Origin: Sulfuricurvum sp.
Lineage (GTDB): Bacteria > Campylobacterota > Campylobacteria > Campylobacterales > Sulfurimonadaceae
DNA length: 64,000 nucleotides
Assembly (NCBI RefSeq): GCF_028713855.1
Contig: NZ_JAQTNN010000007.1
Coordinates: 81,197-145,196, forward strand
Reading direction: 5' to 3'
This document shows positions 7,837 to 17,711 of the stretch, piece after piece (positions within the stretch are counted from its first letter, which is position 1; each line of letters starts with the position of its first letter). A program made the translations under genes and the position numbers. The notes beneath the pieces are model-generated. The model saw nothing but the letters and a program-made list of their open reading frames with translations. It had not been told where the DNA came from and ran no database searches.

Positions 7837-9488
7837 TGCGTTCGGTTATTTTATCAATGCTCCTCATTAGTGGAGCATGGGCCATCACTCTTAATGAAAT
7901 CAATGATAAACCCGCTTCACGTCAAAAAAACTTTTTGATTTGGCAGTTTTTACATCAGGACATTAATGCATCAGAGGCTTCTGAAGCATTTTATCAAGTC
8001 GATAATGTCAACGAGCGTTTTTTATTTGACTATGCGGCAAAAACCGATGAAACGGAAATTAAATATACAGCATCGTGCATGCGTGAGCAAGCATGCAATC
8101 TCCCTTTAATCGAGCAAGACGACTGTTTAATGTTGGCACTTACACCGGCGAAAGCAACAGCGCTCAAGCCCGAAGAGCGAGAGGAAATAGCAAATCGACT
8201 CAATAACCGCTTCGGTAATACGCAATGGCTTAGAGCCATGAATCAAGAAAGTATGTACACGTCCGTTGACAATATTGCCAATGAAAACATTGTGTTTCGC
8301 CTAGCAGGCGCAACGTACCGTCATGAGCACTTCAACCATCCGCTTTCAAATGAAGTATTAGAAGCACTAACCCAAAGCAATGTGTTTGGACAGATTGTCT
8401 TCCTCACTGTTACCGATCCCGCAATGGAGCAGTTACAGCAATCGCTTTCCATGGTTTCCATAGGACATTTTGACCCTCAAACCCATTTTTTTCTTGCAAT
8501 GAATGCCGTTAAATACGCTAAGCTTGATATTGCAGTGGAGCATTTAAAAGAAGCTAAGGGACGATTTTATAGTCCGATTGATCGTGATAAAGCCATTTTT
8601 TGGCTTTATGAGATTACCAAAGATCAAAATTATCTTACTGAACTCTCAAATAGCCTAGATATTAATATGTATGTTCTTTACGCACGTGAACTGCTTCAAT
8701 TGCCAACTGAAAATTATTTCACAACGCTTCCTACTATCCAGCACACTAATAGTATCAACGGCGTTGATCCGTTCCAATGGCGGGTATTCGCCGAAGAGGT
8801 TAAAGCGTCAACACCTGATACCATCGTGAATCTGATTGACCGATGTGATGGAGAAGACTCGCTCGGTGTTCAAGGATATGTATTAGAGCGGACCTATGAA
8901 CCGTACATCCATAACTTTACGATGCCCTACGATCAATATATGACGACGTTAAATGCTGATCAAAAAGCCCTTGTGTATGCTCTTATGCGTCAGGAAACAC
9001 GATTTATCCCCGGACTTATTTCACGCTCGTTTGCGTTGGGACTGATGCAGATTATGCCGTTTAATGTCGATAGTATAAGCAAAGTTCATCCTCTTAAACC
9101 GACGACTTATTTCGATATGCTGCAGCCTGAACTGAGTATCGCTTATTCGATTGCCCATTTACAGCATTTAATCCACAATCTCCATAATCCTATATTGATT
9201 GCGTATGGTTACAATGGGGGACTCGGATCAACAAAACGCCTTCTCTTGGAGGGAGGACGATTTTTACCAGGTGAATATGAACCGTTTTTGAGTATGGAAC
9301 TGATTGGAAATGATGAGAATCGGGAGTATGGCAAGCGTGTACTTGCCAACTATGTTATGTATAAAAAAATATTAGGCGAAGAGGTATCGATCAAAGCTAT
9401 TTTTGATAATTTAACTCAACCGAGCCAGTCTGATTATTTTCGAGCCGAAGCGCTAAAGAGTCGCCAGGTACTGAGTCAAACCGAATAA
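7836..9488 (+). CDS. slt: Soluble lytic murein transglycosylase (Slt family)
   Basis: A 550-aa periplasmic muramidase. An N-terminal signal peptide (ILSMLLISGAWA) is followed by a long helical region and a C-terminal SLT catalytic domain (about residues 375-520): ALMRQETRFIPGLIS contains the catalytic glutamate, followed by SFALGLMQIMP and AYGYNGG. Such enzymes cleave peptidoglycan with formation of 1,6-anhydromuramic acid. The start follows yggT directly. Its last 92 nt overlap the convergent lipoprotein gene. Confidence 0.92.
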   Translation: MRSVILSMLLISGAWAITLNEINDKPASRQKNFLIWQFLHQDINASEASEAFYQVDNVNERFLFDYAAKTDETEIKYTASCMREQACNLPLIEQDDCLMLALTPAKATALKPEEREEIANRLNNRFGNTQWLRAMNQESMYTSVDNIANENIVFRLAGATYRHEHFNHPLSNEVLEALTQSNVFGQIVFLTVTDPAMEQLQQSLSMVSIGHFDPQTHFFLAMNAVKYAKLDIAVEHLKEAKGRFYSPIDRDKAIFWLYEITKDQNYLTELSNSLDINMYVLYARELLQLPTENYFTTLPTIQHTNSINGVDPFQWRVFAEEVKASTPDTIVNLIDRCDGEDSLGVQGYVLERTYEPYIHNFTMPYDQYMTTLNADQKALVYALMRQETRFIPGLISRSFALGLMQIMPFNVDSISKVHPLKPTTYFDMLQPELSIAYSIAHLQHLIHNLHNPILIAYGYNGGLGSTKRLLLEGGRFLPGEYEPFLSMELIGNDENREYGKRVLANYVMYKKILGEEVSIKAIFDNLTQPSQSDYFRAEALKSRQVLSQTE

Positions 9489-9882
9489 TATAGTATCGAT
9501 ACCAGCTGTTGTGTACCGGAATCAATGATCGGCGGACATCTTTTTCATCAAGAGATTCTACCGCCGTTGCCTTTTTACCGTTTAGCATCAGGGTATACCC
9601 ATAGGTTTCCCAATCTCTATTTTTAATAATTGTGCTGTCTTTCTCGATATAAAGTGCAACAAGAAAGTTTTCCCCATCTTTGTATTTAACCGAATCGATT
9701 TTGTTGAGATACACTGAAGAAATAATCGCTTTTGTCTCCAATGAAAGAAGAATCGTTCCGCTACGAAGCTGCTCGACGGCACGTTCATGCGCTTCATCCA
9801 TCTTAAAAAGATCAAATGCCCCTTTTTGTGCACATCCGCTAAAGGCCAATAAAGCTGATAAAGCTATCCAAGAAAATCGCAT
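9397..9882 (-). CDS. Putative outer-membrane or periplasmic lipoprotein
   Basis: A 161-aa protein with a lipoprotein signal peptide: positively charged start, hydrophobic core and lipobox FSGC at residues 14-17. The mature part is mixed alpha/beta without known motifs. It is convergent with slt and shares 92 nt of DNA with it, so the C-terminal ~30 residues are encoded antisense to the slt end. The clear signal sequence makes a real gene likely. Function unknown. Confidence 0.75.
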   Translation of the reverse strand: MRFSWIALSALLAFSGCAQKGAFDLFKMDEAHERAVEQLRSGTILLSLETKAIISSVYLNKIDSVKYKDGENFLVALYIEKDSTIIKNRDWETYGYTLMLNGKKATAVESLDEKDVRRSLIPVHNSWYRYYIIRFDSVPGDSLALRLENNQTGSVELNYQK

Positions 9883-9929
9883 CCTAATCCTTTTGTCATC
9901 GAATAATCACCATTATACGTTAAATAGCC

Positions 9930-12035
9930 TTAGAATTTTTTAGAATCTTTTTCCTCAAAGTCTCTCCACAGCGGAAGTGTAAGTGTAAACATTGTACCGT
10001 TATCAACATTTTCAACCCCAATACTTCCACCCATTTTGGTCCGAATAATTGCATAAGACATATACAGACCGATACCGCTGCCTTTACCTTCTTCTTTAGT
10101 TGTAAAATAAGGCTCAAAAATTCGCTCAATGACATCAGGATGAATCCCCCCTCCATTATCTTGGAGAGTAATTGCACCATATGTATCATCTCCAAAAACA
10201 CGGAGAGTAATCGTAGGATTAGGAGACTGATTCTCTATCAGTGCATCACGAGCATTATGAAGCAGGTTAATCATTACCTGTTTAAATTCACTGGCGGATC
10301 CGAATATATCCAATGGATTATCGCAATACTGTACATCGATGATGATCCGTTGAGATTCAAACATCCCTGCAAGCAGTTCAAGCGACTCAGCAACCGGCTG
10401 ATTTAAATCAAATGAAGCATTTTTTTGATCCGGTTTGATGAAATTACGAAAATCCTCAATTGTCTGAGACATAAATACAATCTGTTCCATCGATTCGGAA
10501 GTCATGGTATCGATATAATTTTTATCCACTTTTCCGGATCCGTATGCATATTGGGTATCTTGCACAATCACACTGAGCATATTAAGAGGTTGACGCCATT
10601 GATGAGCGATGTTATCGATCATTTCTCCCATAGCAGCCAGTTTGGATTGCTGAAATAACATCGCTTTTTGGTACTCGATTTCATTTTCACTCCGATCAAG
10701 GGCACTTTTTAAACGAGATTTTTGTTCGGATGTACGTTGTATCTCATCGATAAATCTTTTTTTGTCACGATAATCGATAACAAACATTAACAAGGATAGG
10801 ATAAACAGATATGACAACAACGGAATAATTAAATACCCAAGAGATAGATAAATATGCTGCTGCCAAGCCAGATAGGTAATAAGCATTGCCACACTCACTA
10901 CCATTATGCTGAAGAAAAGGACGCTAAGGTATCGCTTACGAATCATTAATATCAACATGACCAAAGCAATCACAAATGAGCTTACAATATTAAGCGGTCG
11001 ATAGAATGATGGCTGAACTTTCAAATCACCGTTGATTAGATTCTCAACCACCGTGGCGTGGGTAAATACTCCGGGACGGACGGAACCGTCACTTATCGTA
11101 TGCCATGTATCCAGACCAAAAGCGGTAGCACCGACAAAAACAAATTTGCCCTGCAACCGCTTCGGATCATACGTATGAGTGAGTAGATCATAAGCAGAAA
11201 CTCTCTCATACTGTTCGAACGGATAAAATTCAAGCAGAGCATTACTATGTTGATCTAGCGCAAAACGGCTTCCGGCAACGGTTAATTCCATATCCCCCAT
11301 CAAAGCTGAGAGAGGATATATCCGAATAGTAGGTTCTATCGAAGTGACAGCCGCAATCCCAAGCGTTGGAATAAGAGTGTTATTGTGACGCATCAGCAGT
11401 GATAAACGTCGCAATGTACCATCACTATCTGCAACGGCATGAATGTGCCCAATCCCCTTTGCACGCTGCTGATACATTGGTAAGCTACATACTACATTCC
11501 CTATATTCTGAAATTGCTCTGTCGGTATTTCATCCTTTTGTATCACCGTAGAGGGCAATACGCATTCTTTTCCCTGCACACTGATGTCTGAGAATACGGG
11601 CAATACCGTTTTGGTTCGAGTGATTGCCTCGGACAAAATACGATCATTATCGTCTAATTCTTTTGGAAGCCCTTCCAATGAAATATTAATATCGAAAAAA
11701 TCCCGATAAAAGGTGCGCAGAGTAACGGGTGATGATCTGTCTTTTTCAGAAAATACGATATCCAGCGCGACGGCTGAGGGATTGGCATCTGCTATCGAAT
11801 TAACCAGTTCTGCAGTAATCATTCGAGGCCACGGCCATTGACCGAATGCTTTTAAGCTCTTATCGTCAATCTCTACGACAACCGTAGAGCCTGGAGTATG
11901 GTATGAGGGAAAAGTGTGCGTTAAAAGGTCATAACTTTTGTAATCCAGCTGTGAAAGTAATGGGCTTTGCCACCAGAACAGATAAAAGCATATCGTTAGG
12001 ATCATTGACCCCACAGCAAGAAATACGGATTTCAT
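9930..12035 (-). CDS. CHASE2-domain sensor histidine kinase
   Basis: A 701-aa membrane kinase. One N-terminal helix leads into a periplasmic CHASE2 domain (about residues 30-330, including SYDLLTHTFP, VVVEIDDKSLKAFGQWPWPR and FVFVGATAFG), then three further membrane helices, a coiled coil, and a kinase core: H-box MIDNIAHQWRQPLNMLSVIV, N-box NLLHNARDAL, G1 LQDNGGGI and G2 GKGSGIGLYMS. It senses an extracytoplasmic signal and phosphorylates an unidentified regulator. It is the last gene of a FecR-OmpA-CHASE2 operon, 3 nt after the OmpA-like gene. The HQWRQP H-box is shared with the other kinase in the window. Confidence 0.92.
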   Translation of the reverse strand: MKSVFLAVGSMILTICFYLFWWQSPLLSQLDYKSYDLLTHTFPSYHTPGSTVVVEIDDKSLKAFGQWPWPRMITAELVNSIADANPSAVALDIVFSEKDRSSPVTLRTFYRDFFDINISLEGLPKELDDNDRILSEAITRTKTVLPVFSDISVQGKECVLPSTVIQKDEIPTEQFQNIGNVVCSLPMYQQRAKGIGHIHAVADSDGTLRRLSLLMRHNNTLIPTLGIAAVTSIEPTIRIYPLSALMGDMELTVAGSRFALDQHSNALLEFYPFEQYERVSAYDLLTHTYDPKRLQGKFVFVGATAFGLDTWHTISDGSVRPGVFTHATVVENLINGDLKVQPSFYRPLNIVSSFVIALVMLILMIRKRYLSVLFFSIMVVSVAMLITYLAWQQHIYLSLGYLIIPLLSYLFILSLLMFVIDYRDKKRFIDEIQRTSEQKSRLKSALDRSENEIEYQKAMLFQQSKLAAMGEMIDNIAHQWRQPLNMLSVIVQDTQYAYGSGKVDKNYIDTMTSESMEQIVFMSQTIEDFRNFIKPDQKNASFDLNQPVAESLELLAGMFESQRIIIDVQYCDNPLDIFGSASEFKQVMINLLHNARDALIENQSPNPTITLRVFGDDTYGAITLQDNGGGIHPDVIERIFEPYFTTKEEGKGSGIGLYMSYAIIRTKMGGSIGVENVDNGTMFTLTLPLWRDFEEKDSKKF

Positions 12036-12038
12036 TAA

Positions 12039-12635
12039 TCAGCGTACAATGACTTCGACACGGCGATTTTTGGGTTCAGAGACACCGTCTTCTGTTTGAA
12101 TTATCGGTTCACTTTCACCGTACGAGACAACAGAACAGCGTTCCAATTTCACGTTACGTTCAAGAAGAAATTTTTCTACCGCATGAGCACGATCCAATGC
12201 CAATTCATAGTTTTTATCGGCATCCCCGGCACGATCAGAGTGTCCGATGATATCAACTGTGGCAGGTTCACGTGCTTCGATCAGCGTAATCAATGCTTCA
12301 ACCTGATCTTTTGACTCTTGCGCTATTTCTGCCGTCCCCGGCTCAAAATAAAATAACATTGAAACAGCTTTTTCAGGCAGCGCCTTTAAAACCGCTGCAT
12401 ATTTCTGACGAATAAAATCAGGATCCGCTTTTTCTACAACAGAAGGTTGTTTATCCGATGAAACCATCGTCGTGTAGTAGTAAGGCTGATCAATCACGAC
12501 ACTACCCGCTTGGGTCGTTACTTCAACCGCATTATGAACGGCATCATTTTCCAATAAAACGACCGTCGTTTTAGGTTCTGTAGTGAGAAACGGCAAGGAT
12601 AAAAGAATGGCACTCCAAATTAAAAGCGGTTCCAT
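12039..12635 (-). CDS. OmpA-family peptidoglycan-binding protein
   Basis: A 198-aa envelope protein with an N-terminal hydrophobic segment and a C-terminal OmpA-like domain (about residues 90-198): LFYFEPGTAEI, DIIGHSDRAGDADKNYELALDRA and SEPKNRRVEVIV match the diaminopimelate-binding fold. It probably anchors to peptidoglycan. It lies between the FecR-like protein and the CHASE2 kinase with gaps of 2-3 nt, suggesting all three act in one envelope-sensing pathway. Confidence 0.88.
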   Translation of the reverse strand: MEPLLIWSAILLSLPFLTTEPKTTVVLLENDAVHNAVEVTTQAGSVVIDQPYYYTTMVSSDKQPSVVEKADPDFIRQKYAAVLKALPEKAVSMLFYFEPGTAEIAQESKDQVEALITLIEAREPATVDIIGHSDRAGDADKNYELALDRAHAVEKFLLERNVKLERCSVVSYGESEPIIQTEDGVSEPKNRRVEVIVR

Positions 12636-12637
12636 TA

Positions 12638-13063
12638 TTATTCTGCCTCTACTACGAATTTGGTTCCACGAATGCCGATAACACCTTGCGGAACTTTAAA
12701 ATGTACTTTTTCAGGTGCGAGTTTACTGATTTTACCCGATTCAAAAACTGCTGTCCCCTTTTGGAGATTTAAATCAAAACGAAAATCCTTTTGGGAAGGG
12801 GCAAAAAGATAATTATCAATCACCAATATACTTTTTGAGCCTACCGCAATACGTGTTCCGTCATTAAACGAAACACCCATACTTCCACTAGCTCCCGTTT
12901 GCAGAATATCCTTAGTAAAAAGAGCTACCCCTTTTTGTGCAGGGATCACTGTATTTTCTCTCTTAACTACCGCATCACCCTGTGCACTTTTAATAAAAGC
13001 AACCGATTCCGACGCAATAGCAGAAAAAGTAAATATCATTACCAAAAACAACGATTTTAACAT
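12638..13063 (-). CDS. FecR-domain periplasmic protein
   Basis: A 141-aa exported protein: signal peptide MLKSLFLVMIFTFSAIA followed by a FecR domain (AVVKRENTVIPAQKGVALF, then DGTRIAVGSKSILVIDNYLF, then GVIGIRGTKFVVEAE). FecR domains here are not of the anti-sigma type, since there is no cytoplasmic part. First gene of the FecR-OmpA-CHASE2 kinase operon; a GGAG ribosome-binding site precedes the ATG. Confidence 0.87.
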   Translation of the reverse strand: MLKSLFLVMIFTFSAIASESVAFIKSAQGDAVVKRENTVIPAQKGVALFTKDILQTGASGSMGVSFNDGTRIAVGSKSILVIDNYLFAPSQKDFRFDLNLQKGTAVFESGKISKLAPEKVHFKVPQGVIGIRGTKFVVEAE

Positions 13064-13201
13064 TTTTTTAACTCCAAACTCACACTGTATACTTCAGTAA
13101 CTTTAGCGTATATCAACTTACAATTGATTTTTTCGGCCTCTTTAGAAAGATTAAAATGAACCTTGACTATAATACCTATAATTTAACAGAGGTTGATTTT
13201 T

Positions 13202-13708
13202 TTGAAAAAACGTTTAGCGGTAGCTTTTACCGGTCCTTCCAACAGCGGCAAAACAACACTGATTCTGAAAGTGGCTCGAAAATTGATCCATGAACATAAT
13301 TTACAAGTTGCCATCGTAAAAAACGATCCCAAAGATAAAGCTCAATTCGACGTTCCGGGAAAAGACAGTTATAAATTCAGCGATACGGGAGCCGAGGTAA
13401 TCGTCACCTCCCCTACCCGTACCACCTATTTTTCACAACGCCATAAAGAGCTCGATGAGCTTATCTCGCTTTTCGGCGAGTTTGACGTATTGCTGGTCGA
13501 GGGACTTAAAAATCTTCCCCTTCCGCGTATCAGCATTTTTCGGGGTTCAATCGATACTGACTATTTTCCCTATATGAATGCTCTCGCGATCGATGAAAGT
13601 ATCGATACGGCTCATTATGTTATCCCAAAGGGGATTGATATACTCGATCTTAATAACCCCGATCAGGCGATCGAGTGGATTTTAGCTCATGCAAAGGTTA
13701 TGGAATGA
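13202..13708 (+). CDS. mobB: Molybdopterin-guanine dinucleotide biosynthesis protein MobB
   Basis: A 168-aa P-loop GTPase-like protein. The Walker A motif [10 protein letters not shown] is near residue 12, and [14 protein letters not shown] matches the conserved MobB VEG motif. It assists attachment of GMP to molybdopterin for molybdoenzymes. I chose TTG at 13202 because an AGAGG ribosome-binding site ends 9 nt upstream; TTG at 13193 would be too close to it. The stop overlaps the fbp start (ATGA). Confidence 0.88.
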   Translation: MKKRLAVAFTGPSNSGKTTLILKVARKLIHEHNLQVAIVKNDPKDKAQFDVPGKDSYKFSDTGAEVIVTSPTRTTYFSQRHKELDELISLFGEFDVLLVEGLKNLPLPRISIFRGSIDTDYFPYMNALAIDESIDTAHYVIPKGIDILDLNNPDQAIEWILAHAKVME

Positions 13709-14550
13709 ATGTTATTTTAGAAGCAATTCAAAATAGTGCTATACGGATCAAAAATGCGATTGATGTCAAAGACATAGGTTATTCACAAGAGCAAAACAGC
13801 TCAGGGGAAACCCAACTTCAGCTCGATATTCAAAGCGATTTGATTATCGAGGAAGAACTGAGCCGTGTAGATGGCGTACATACCATTGCCAGCGAAGAGA
13901 AAGAACACCCGATGGTGCTAAACGAAAACGGTCATTACTTCATTGCTTTTGATCCGCTTGATGGTTCATCACTCGTTGATGTCAATCTCAGTGTCGGTTC
14001 GATTTTCGGGATTTATGAAGGTGAATTTACCCCGAGTAAAATGGTTGCCAGCTGTTATGTCGTTTACGGACCGCGTGTTGAGCTGGTATTTGCCGATGAG
14101 GATAAAGTATCCCTCTACCTTCTCCAAAATGGTGAGTTCGAATACGTTAAAGAGATTCACTTGAACGAAAAAGGAAAAATAAATGCACCGGGTGGTACAC
14201 AACAGTGCTGGGCACCATTCCATAAAGAGATGATAGATAGTTTCTTTGCACGCGGTTATCGCCTTCGCTATTCAGGAGGTATGGTCCCCGATTTGCACCA
14301 AATCCTTCTCAAAGGGGGCGGATTATTCAGTTATCCGGGTGCCAGTGATAAGCCGGAGGGAAAACTACGAATGTTGTTTGAAGTATTTCCTTTTGCCTTT
14401 ATCTTCGAAAAAGCGGGTGGAAAAGCGGTTGATGGAAGTAAGCGTGTTTTGGAAAAAGAACCTAAACACGTTCATGATACCAGTCCGTGTTTCTTCGGTT
14501 CATGCGATGAAATCAATGAGGTTTTAAGTGTCTATGCCGGACAGCAATAA
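13705..14550 (+). CDS. fbp: Class I fructose-1,6-bisphosphatase
   Basis: A 281-aa enzyme that hydrolyses fructose-1,6-bisphosphate in gluconeogenesis. The metal-binding signature [23 protein letters not shown] is complete (given here in parts: FDPLDGSS and [11 protein letters not shown]), EEKEHP supplies further metal ligands, and [13 protein letters not shown] is the substrate-binding region. Start ATG at 13705 overlaps the mobB stop. In an autotroph using the reverse TCA cycle this is the committed step to hexose phosphates. Confidence 0.95.
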   Translation: MNVILEAIQNSAIRIKNAIDVKDIGYSQEQNSSGETQLQLDIQSDLIIEEELSRVDGVHTIASEEKEHPMVLNENGHYFIAFDPLDGSSLVDVNLSVGSIFGIYEGEFTPSKMVASCYVVYGPRVELVFADEDKVSLYLLQNGEFEYVKEIHLNEKGKINAPGGTQQCWAPFHKEMIDSFFARGYRLRYSGGMVPDLHQILLKGGGLFSYPGASDKPEGKLRMLFEVFPFAFIFEKAGGKAVDGSKRVLEKEPKHVHDTSPCFFGSCDEINEVLSVYAGQQ

Positions 14551-14728
14551 TGAATACGAAGAGCGGCTGGATGAAGCAATCCAAACCCTCAAGGCATGTC
14601 AACAAGAGCATAACGTAAACAGCTGCTACGTCTGCGAACACTGTATCGGGTGTGAAATCCGAACCAAATACATTCGAATTGTGTATGAAAGTATGTCCAA
14701 GGGTGAAACCGGCGGATTTGATTTTTAA
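14534..14728 (+). CDS. Small CxxCxxCxxC protein
   Basis: A 64-aa protein (GTG at 14528 is an alternative start) with four cysteines spaced [10 protein letters not shown], a pattern that could bind an Fe-S cluster or zinc, plus two further cysteines upstream. It starts inside the fbp end and lies just before metG, so it is expressed with them. No function is recognised. Confidence 0.65.
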   Translation: MPDSNNEYEERLDEAIQTLKACQQEHNVNSCYVCEHCIGCEIRTKYIRIVYESMSKGETGGFDF

Positions 14729-14763
14729 TAAAACGATTGAATTTCTAAAGGATAAAAATTAGC

Positions 14764-16710
14764 ATGAAAAATTACATTACAACTCCTATCTATTACGTCA
14801 ACGGTGAAGCCCATATTGGTCACGCTTACACGACATTTATCGCCGATACTCTTGCTCGCCATTCACGCCTTATCGGAAATGAAACCTATTTTCTAACCGG
14901 AACCGATGAACACGGTCAAAAAATCGAAGAAGCAGCTAAAAAATTAGAGAAGCCAACCCAAGAATTTGCCGATGAAATCAGTGCAACATTCCGTAATCTC
15001 TGGGATGAATTTGATATTAGTTACGATCAATTTATCCGAACTACGGATGAAACCCATAAAAAAGGGGTTCAAGCCGCATTTTTAAAGATGCATGAGAACG
15101 GTGATATTTATAAAGATTTTTATGAGGGGAACTACTGCGTCAGCTGTGAGAGCTTCTTTCCCGAATCTCAGCTCATGGATGGCGGCGGCTGTCCCGACTG
15201 TGGCAGAGCAACCACTATCGTCAAGGAAGAGAGTTACTTTTTCCGTCTCTCCAAATACGAAAAACCTTTGTTGGAGTATTACGAAGCCCATCCCGAATTC
15301 ATCCTCCCAAAATCACGCCGCAATGAAGTAATCAGCTTTGTTAAAGGGGGATTGAACGATCTCTCTGTCACCCGCACCAGTTTTAGTTGGGGGGTTCATC
15401 TTCCTGAATCACTTAATGAGCCTAAACACGTTATGTACGTGTGGCTTGATGCTCTGATGAACTATGTCACCGCACTCGGATACGGCTCGGATGAGGCGAA
15501 GATGGATTTCTGGCCGGCGAACGTTCAATTGGTCGGTAAAGATATCCTCCGTTTCCATGCGATCTACTGGCCGGCATTTTTGATGAGTCTCGGTTTGCCT
15601 TTGCCTAAACACATCGGTGCACACGGATGGTGGACGCGCGATGGTGAAAAAATGTCAAAATCAAAAGGAAATGTCGTCGATCCTCGTGAAGTTTCCAAAC
15701 ATTATGGTGTCGAAAATTTCCGCTATTTCATGATGCGTGAAGTTCCATTCGGACAAGACGGTGACTTCTCACAACGTGCCCTCATCGACCGTATGAACTC
15801 TGATCTCAGCAACGATTTGGGAAATCTTCTCAACCGTATCATCGGTATGTCTGAAAAATATTCTGACTTTGTCATCGACAGTATCAATGTTGAGAAATAT
15901 CATTCTAAAGAGCTCGACGATGCTCACACTATTTTATCCTCACTTGAAAACTATCTAGGTGAGTTGCAGTTGCACCGTTATCTTGAAGAACTTTGGAAAG
16001 TATTTACTATTGGCAACAAAGCGATCGAAGAACACGCGCCATGGGTTAAAATCAAAGAAGGGCGTAATGATGAAGCTCTCGCCACGGTTGCATTGGTTGC
16101 CAATCTATTGGCAAAAGCGTCCGTGATGCTACACTCTATTATGCCAAGTACTACTGCAACCATTGCGGATGCACTCGGATTTGAAATCACTACTGAGAGC
16201 TATACTAAACTCATCCTTAATAAAGGTCTTCTTGATACCTTTACTATTAAAAAAATACCTCCGCTCTTCCCGCGTGTGGATGAGCCGTTGATGCAAGAGG
16301 CTCCCAAAGCAATGATCGAAGAAGCTCCAAAAGTTGAGCATCCGGTATTGGAAGATAAAAAAGAGTCTACCGTATCACTTGAAGGGCTTATTACCATCGA
16401 CCAGTTTTTCCAAACATCGCTTAAAATCGGAACCGTCCTTAACGCTCAAGAAGTTCCGAAAAGTTCAAAACTTCTCAAACTCCAAGTTGATCTCGGGGAG
16501 GATTCACCTCGACAAATTATCGCCGGTATCCGTGAGTATTACAGTGCTGAATCACTGATCGGAACGCAAGTGTGTGTTGTCGCCAATCTAAAACCTGCTA
16601 AACTCATGGGGATGCTCTCCGAAGGTATGATTCTCGCAGCTAAAGATGCAGACGGACTATGCCTCATTCGCCCTGAAAAAACACGCCTTAGCGGAAGTTC
16701 GGTGGGATGA
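14764..16710 (+). CDS. metG: Methionyl-tRNA synthetase
   Basis: A 648-aa class I synthetase. The HIGH-type motif is YVNGEAHIGHAYT near residue 15; a zinc-knuckle-like CVSCESFFPESQ ... CPDCGRA lies around residue 128; the KMSKSKGNVVDPR motif is near residue 297. A C-terminal tRNA-binding (OB-fold, Trbp111-like) domain occupies about residues 545-648 (SLKIGTVLNAQEVPKS, then AKLMGMLSEGMILAA). A good AAAGGA ribosome-binding site precedes the ATG. Its stop overlaps the next start (ATGA). Confidence 0.97.
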   Translation: MKNYITTPIYYVNGEAHIGHAYTTFIADTLARHSRLIGNETYFLTGTDEHGQKIEEAAKKLEKPTQEFADEISATFRNLWDEFDISYDQFIRTTDETHKKGVQAAFLKMHENGDIYKDFYEGNYCVSCESFFPESQLMDGGGCPDCGRATTIVKEESYFFRLSKYEKPLLEYYEAHPEFILPKSRRNEVISFVKGGLNDLSVTRTSFSWGVHLPESLNEPKHVMYVWLDALMNYVTALGYGSDEAKMDFWPANVQLVGKDILRFHAIYWPAFLMSLGLPLPKHIGAHGWWTRDGEKMSKSKGNVVDPREVSKHYGVENFRYFMMREVPFGQDGDFSQRALIDRMNSDLSNDLGNLLNRIIGMSEKYSDFVIDSINVEKYHSKELDDAHTILSSLENYLGELQLHRYLEELWKVFTIGNKAIEEHAPWVKIKEGRNDEALATVALVANLLAKASVMLHSIMPSTTATIADALGFEITTESYTKLILNKGLLDTFTIKKIPPLFPRVDEPLMQEAPKAMIEEAPKVEHPVLEDKKESTVSLEGLITIDQFFQTSLKIGTVLNAQEVPKSSKLLKLQVDLGEDSPRQIIAGIREYYSAESLIGTQVCVVANLKPAKLMGMLSEGMILAAKDADGLCLIRPEKTRLSGSSVG

Positions 16711-17711
16711 GACTTGAAAATATCCTCGCACTGACCAAGGGAATCCTCTTAGGAGAACCATCGGTCAGTCTCTTTGAAAGTGTCGTCTTTGATCCTTCCA
16801 AAGTGAAGAGAGGATCGTTTTTTGTTGCCTACACCCCTGATGATATCCCTGAAGCGCTTCAAAACGGTGCTTACGGCGTCATGTTTGATAAACCGACCCA
16901 AATCAGCGACAGTGAAGTTGCCTGGATTAAAGTCGATAATATCGATAATGCACTCAAGAAACTGCTGCGTTTTTATCTTCTCGAAAAAGAGCTTCAAGTC
17001 TACGCTTGCGATCCAATTACATTACATCTCTCTTCGATGATTTCAACACCGCCGACTTTTTGCAATATTGAAGGATCGATGAAGGATATATGGGAAAAAC
17101 TGTGGCCGCTTGAGAAAAAATCAATCGTCCTTTTTTCCCCTGCCCTTACCGATGTTAATATTTTTATTGACCATGCTCAGCTGATACGTGCGCAGGAAAA
17201 TACGATTACGATCATCGAACAAACGCTGTTTGAAACTTCCTTTATCCATAATGATACTTTTTATGAACGGCAGATGCTCTCACCCTTCTTTATTCCCTAT
17301 CTAGAACATCTTCTCTTTTTTTATACCTTTTTACGCATTCCATTTCAAATACGCGGCTTTAGTAAAATGGGACATTTTATTCCCGTTTTTACTAACTCTC
17401 GTTTGGAGAGCAAAGAGTTCGGCAGCAGCGACCGCGTAGTCATTTTCGAACCACTGCTTGAACTTATCGATGAACAGATCGACTTTTTAGACGCGCAGGC
17501 GGCATGGGCTAAAATCATCTATCTGCTACCTGAAACGATGCGTTCTTCCCTCACTATCGGGGTAGAAAATATCTTTTTCTACCGTTACCCCGAAGAAATA
17601 TTAACAATCTTACAATCTAAAATCTTCCATTTTGCTCTTGTTGCAGGAGTTGATAAAGGGATCTTAAATCCGTCTCGATCTTCTATGAAGCAGCTTGAAC
17701 TCGATTTTTAG
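16707..17711 (+). CDS. MurE/MurF N-terminal-domain-like protein, no ATPase domain
   Basis: A 334-aa cytoplasmic protein. Residues about 20-60 (VVFDPSKVKRGSFFVAYTPDD followed by EALQNGAYGVMF) resemble the UDP-binding N-terminal domain of Mur ligases, but the Walker A and the rest of the ligase core are absent. The remainder is hydrophobic-rich and unrecognised. It overlaps metG by 4 nt. It may be a degenerate Mur ligase or a regulator that uses only the substrate-binding fold; the family is uncertain. Confidence 0.6.
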   Translation: MRLENILALTKGILLGEPSVSLFESVVFDPSKVKRGSFFVAYTPDDIPEALQNGAYGVMFDKPTQISDSEVAWIKVDNIDNALKKLLRFYLLEKELQVYACDPITLHLSSMISTPPTFCNIEGSMKDIWEKLWPLEKKSIVLFSPALTDVNIFIDHAQLIRAQENTITIIEQTLFETSFIHNDTFYERQMLSPFFIPYLEHLLFFYTFLRIPFQIRGFSKMGHFIPVFTNSRLESKEFGSSDRVVIFEPLLELIDEQIDFLDAQAAWAKIIYLLPETMRSSLTIGVENIFFYRYPEEILTILQSKIFHFALVAGVDKGILNPSRSSMKQLELDF

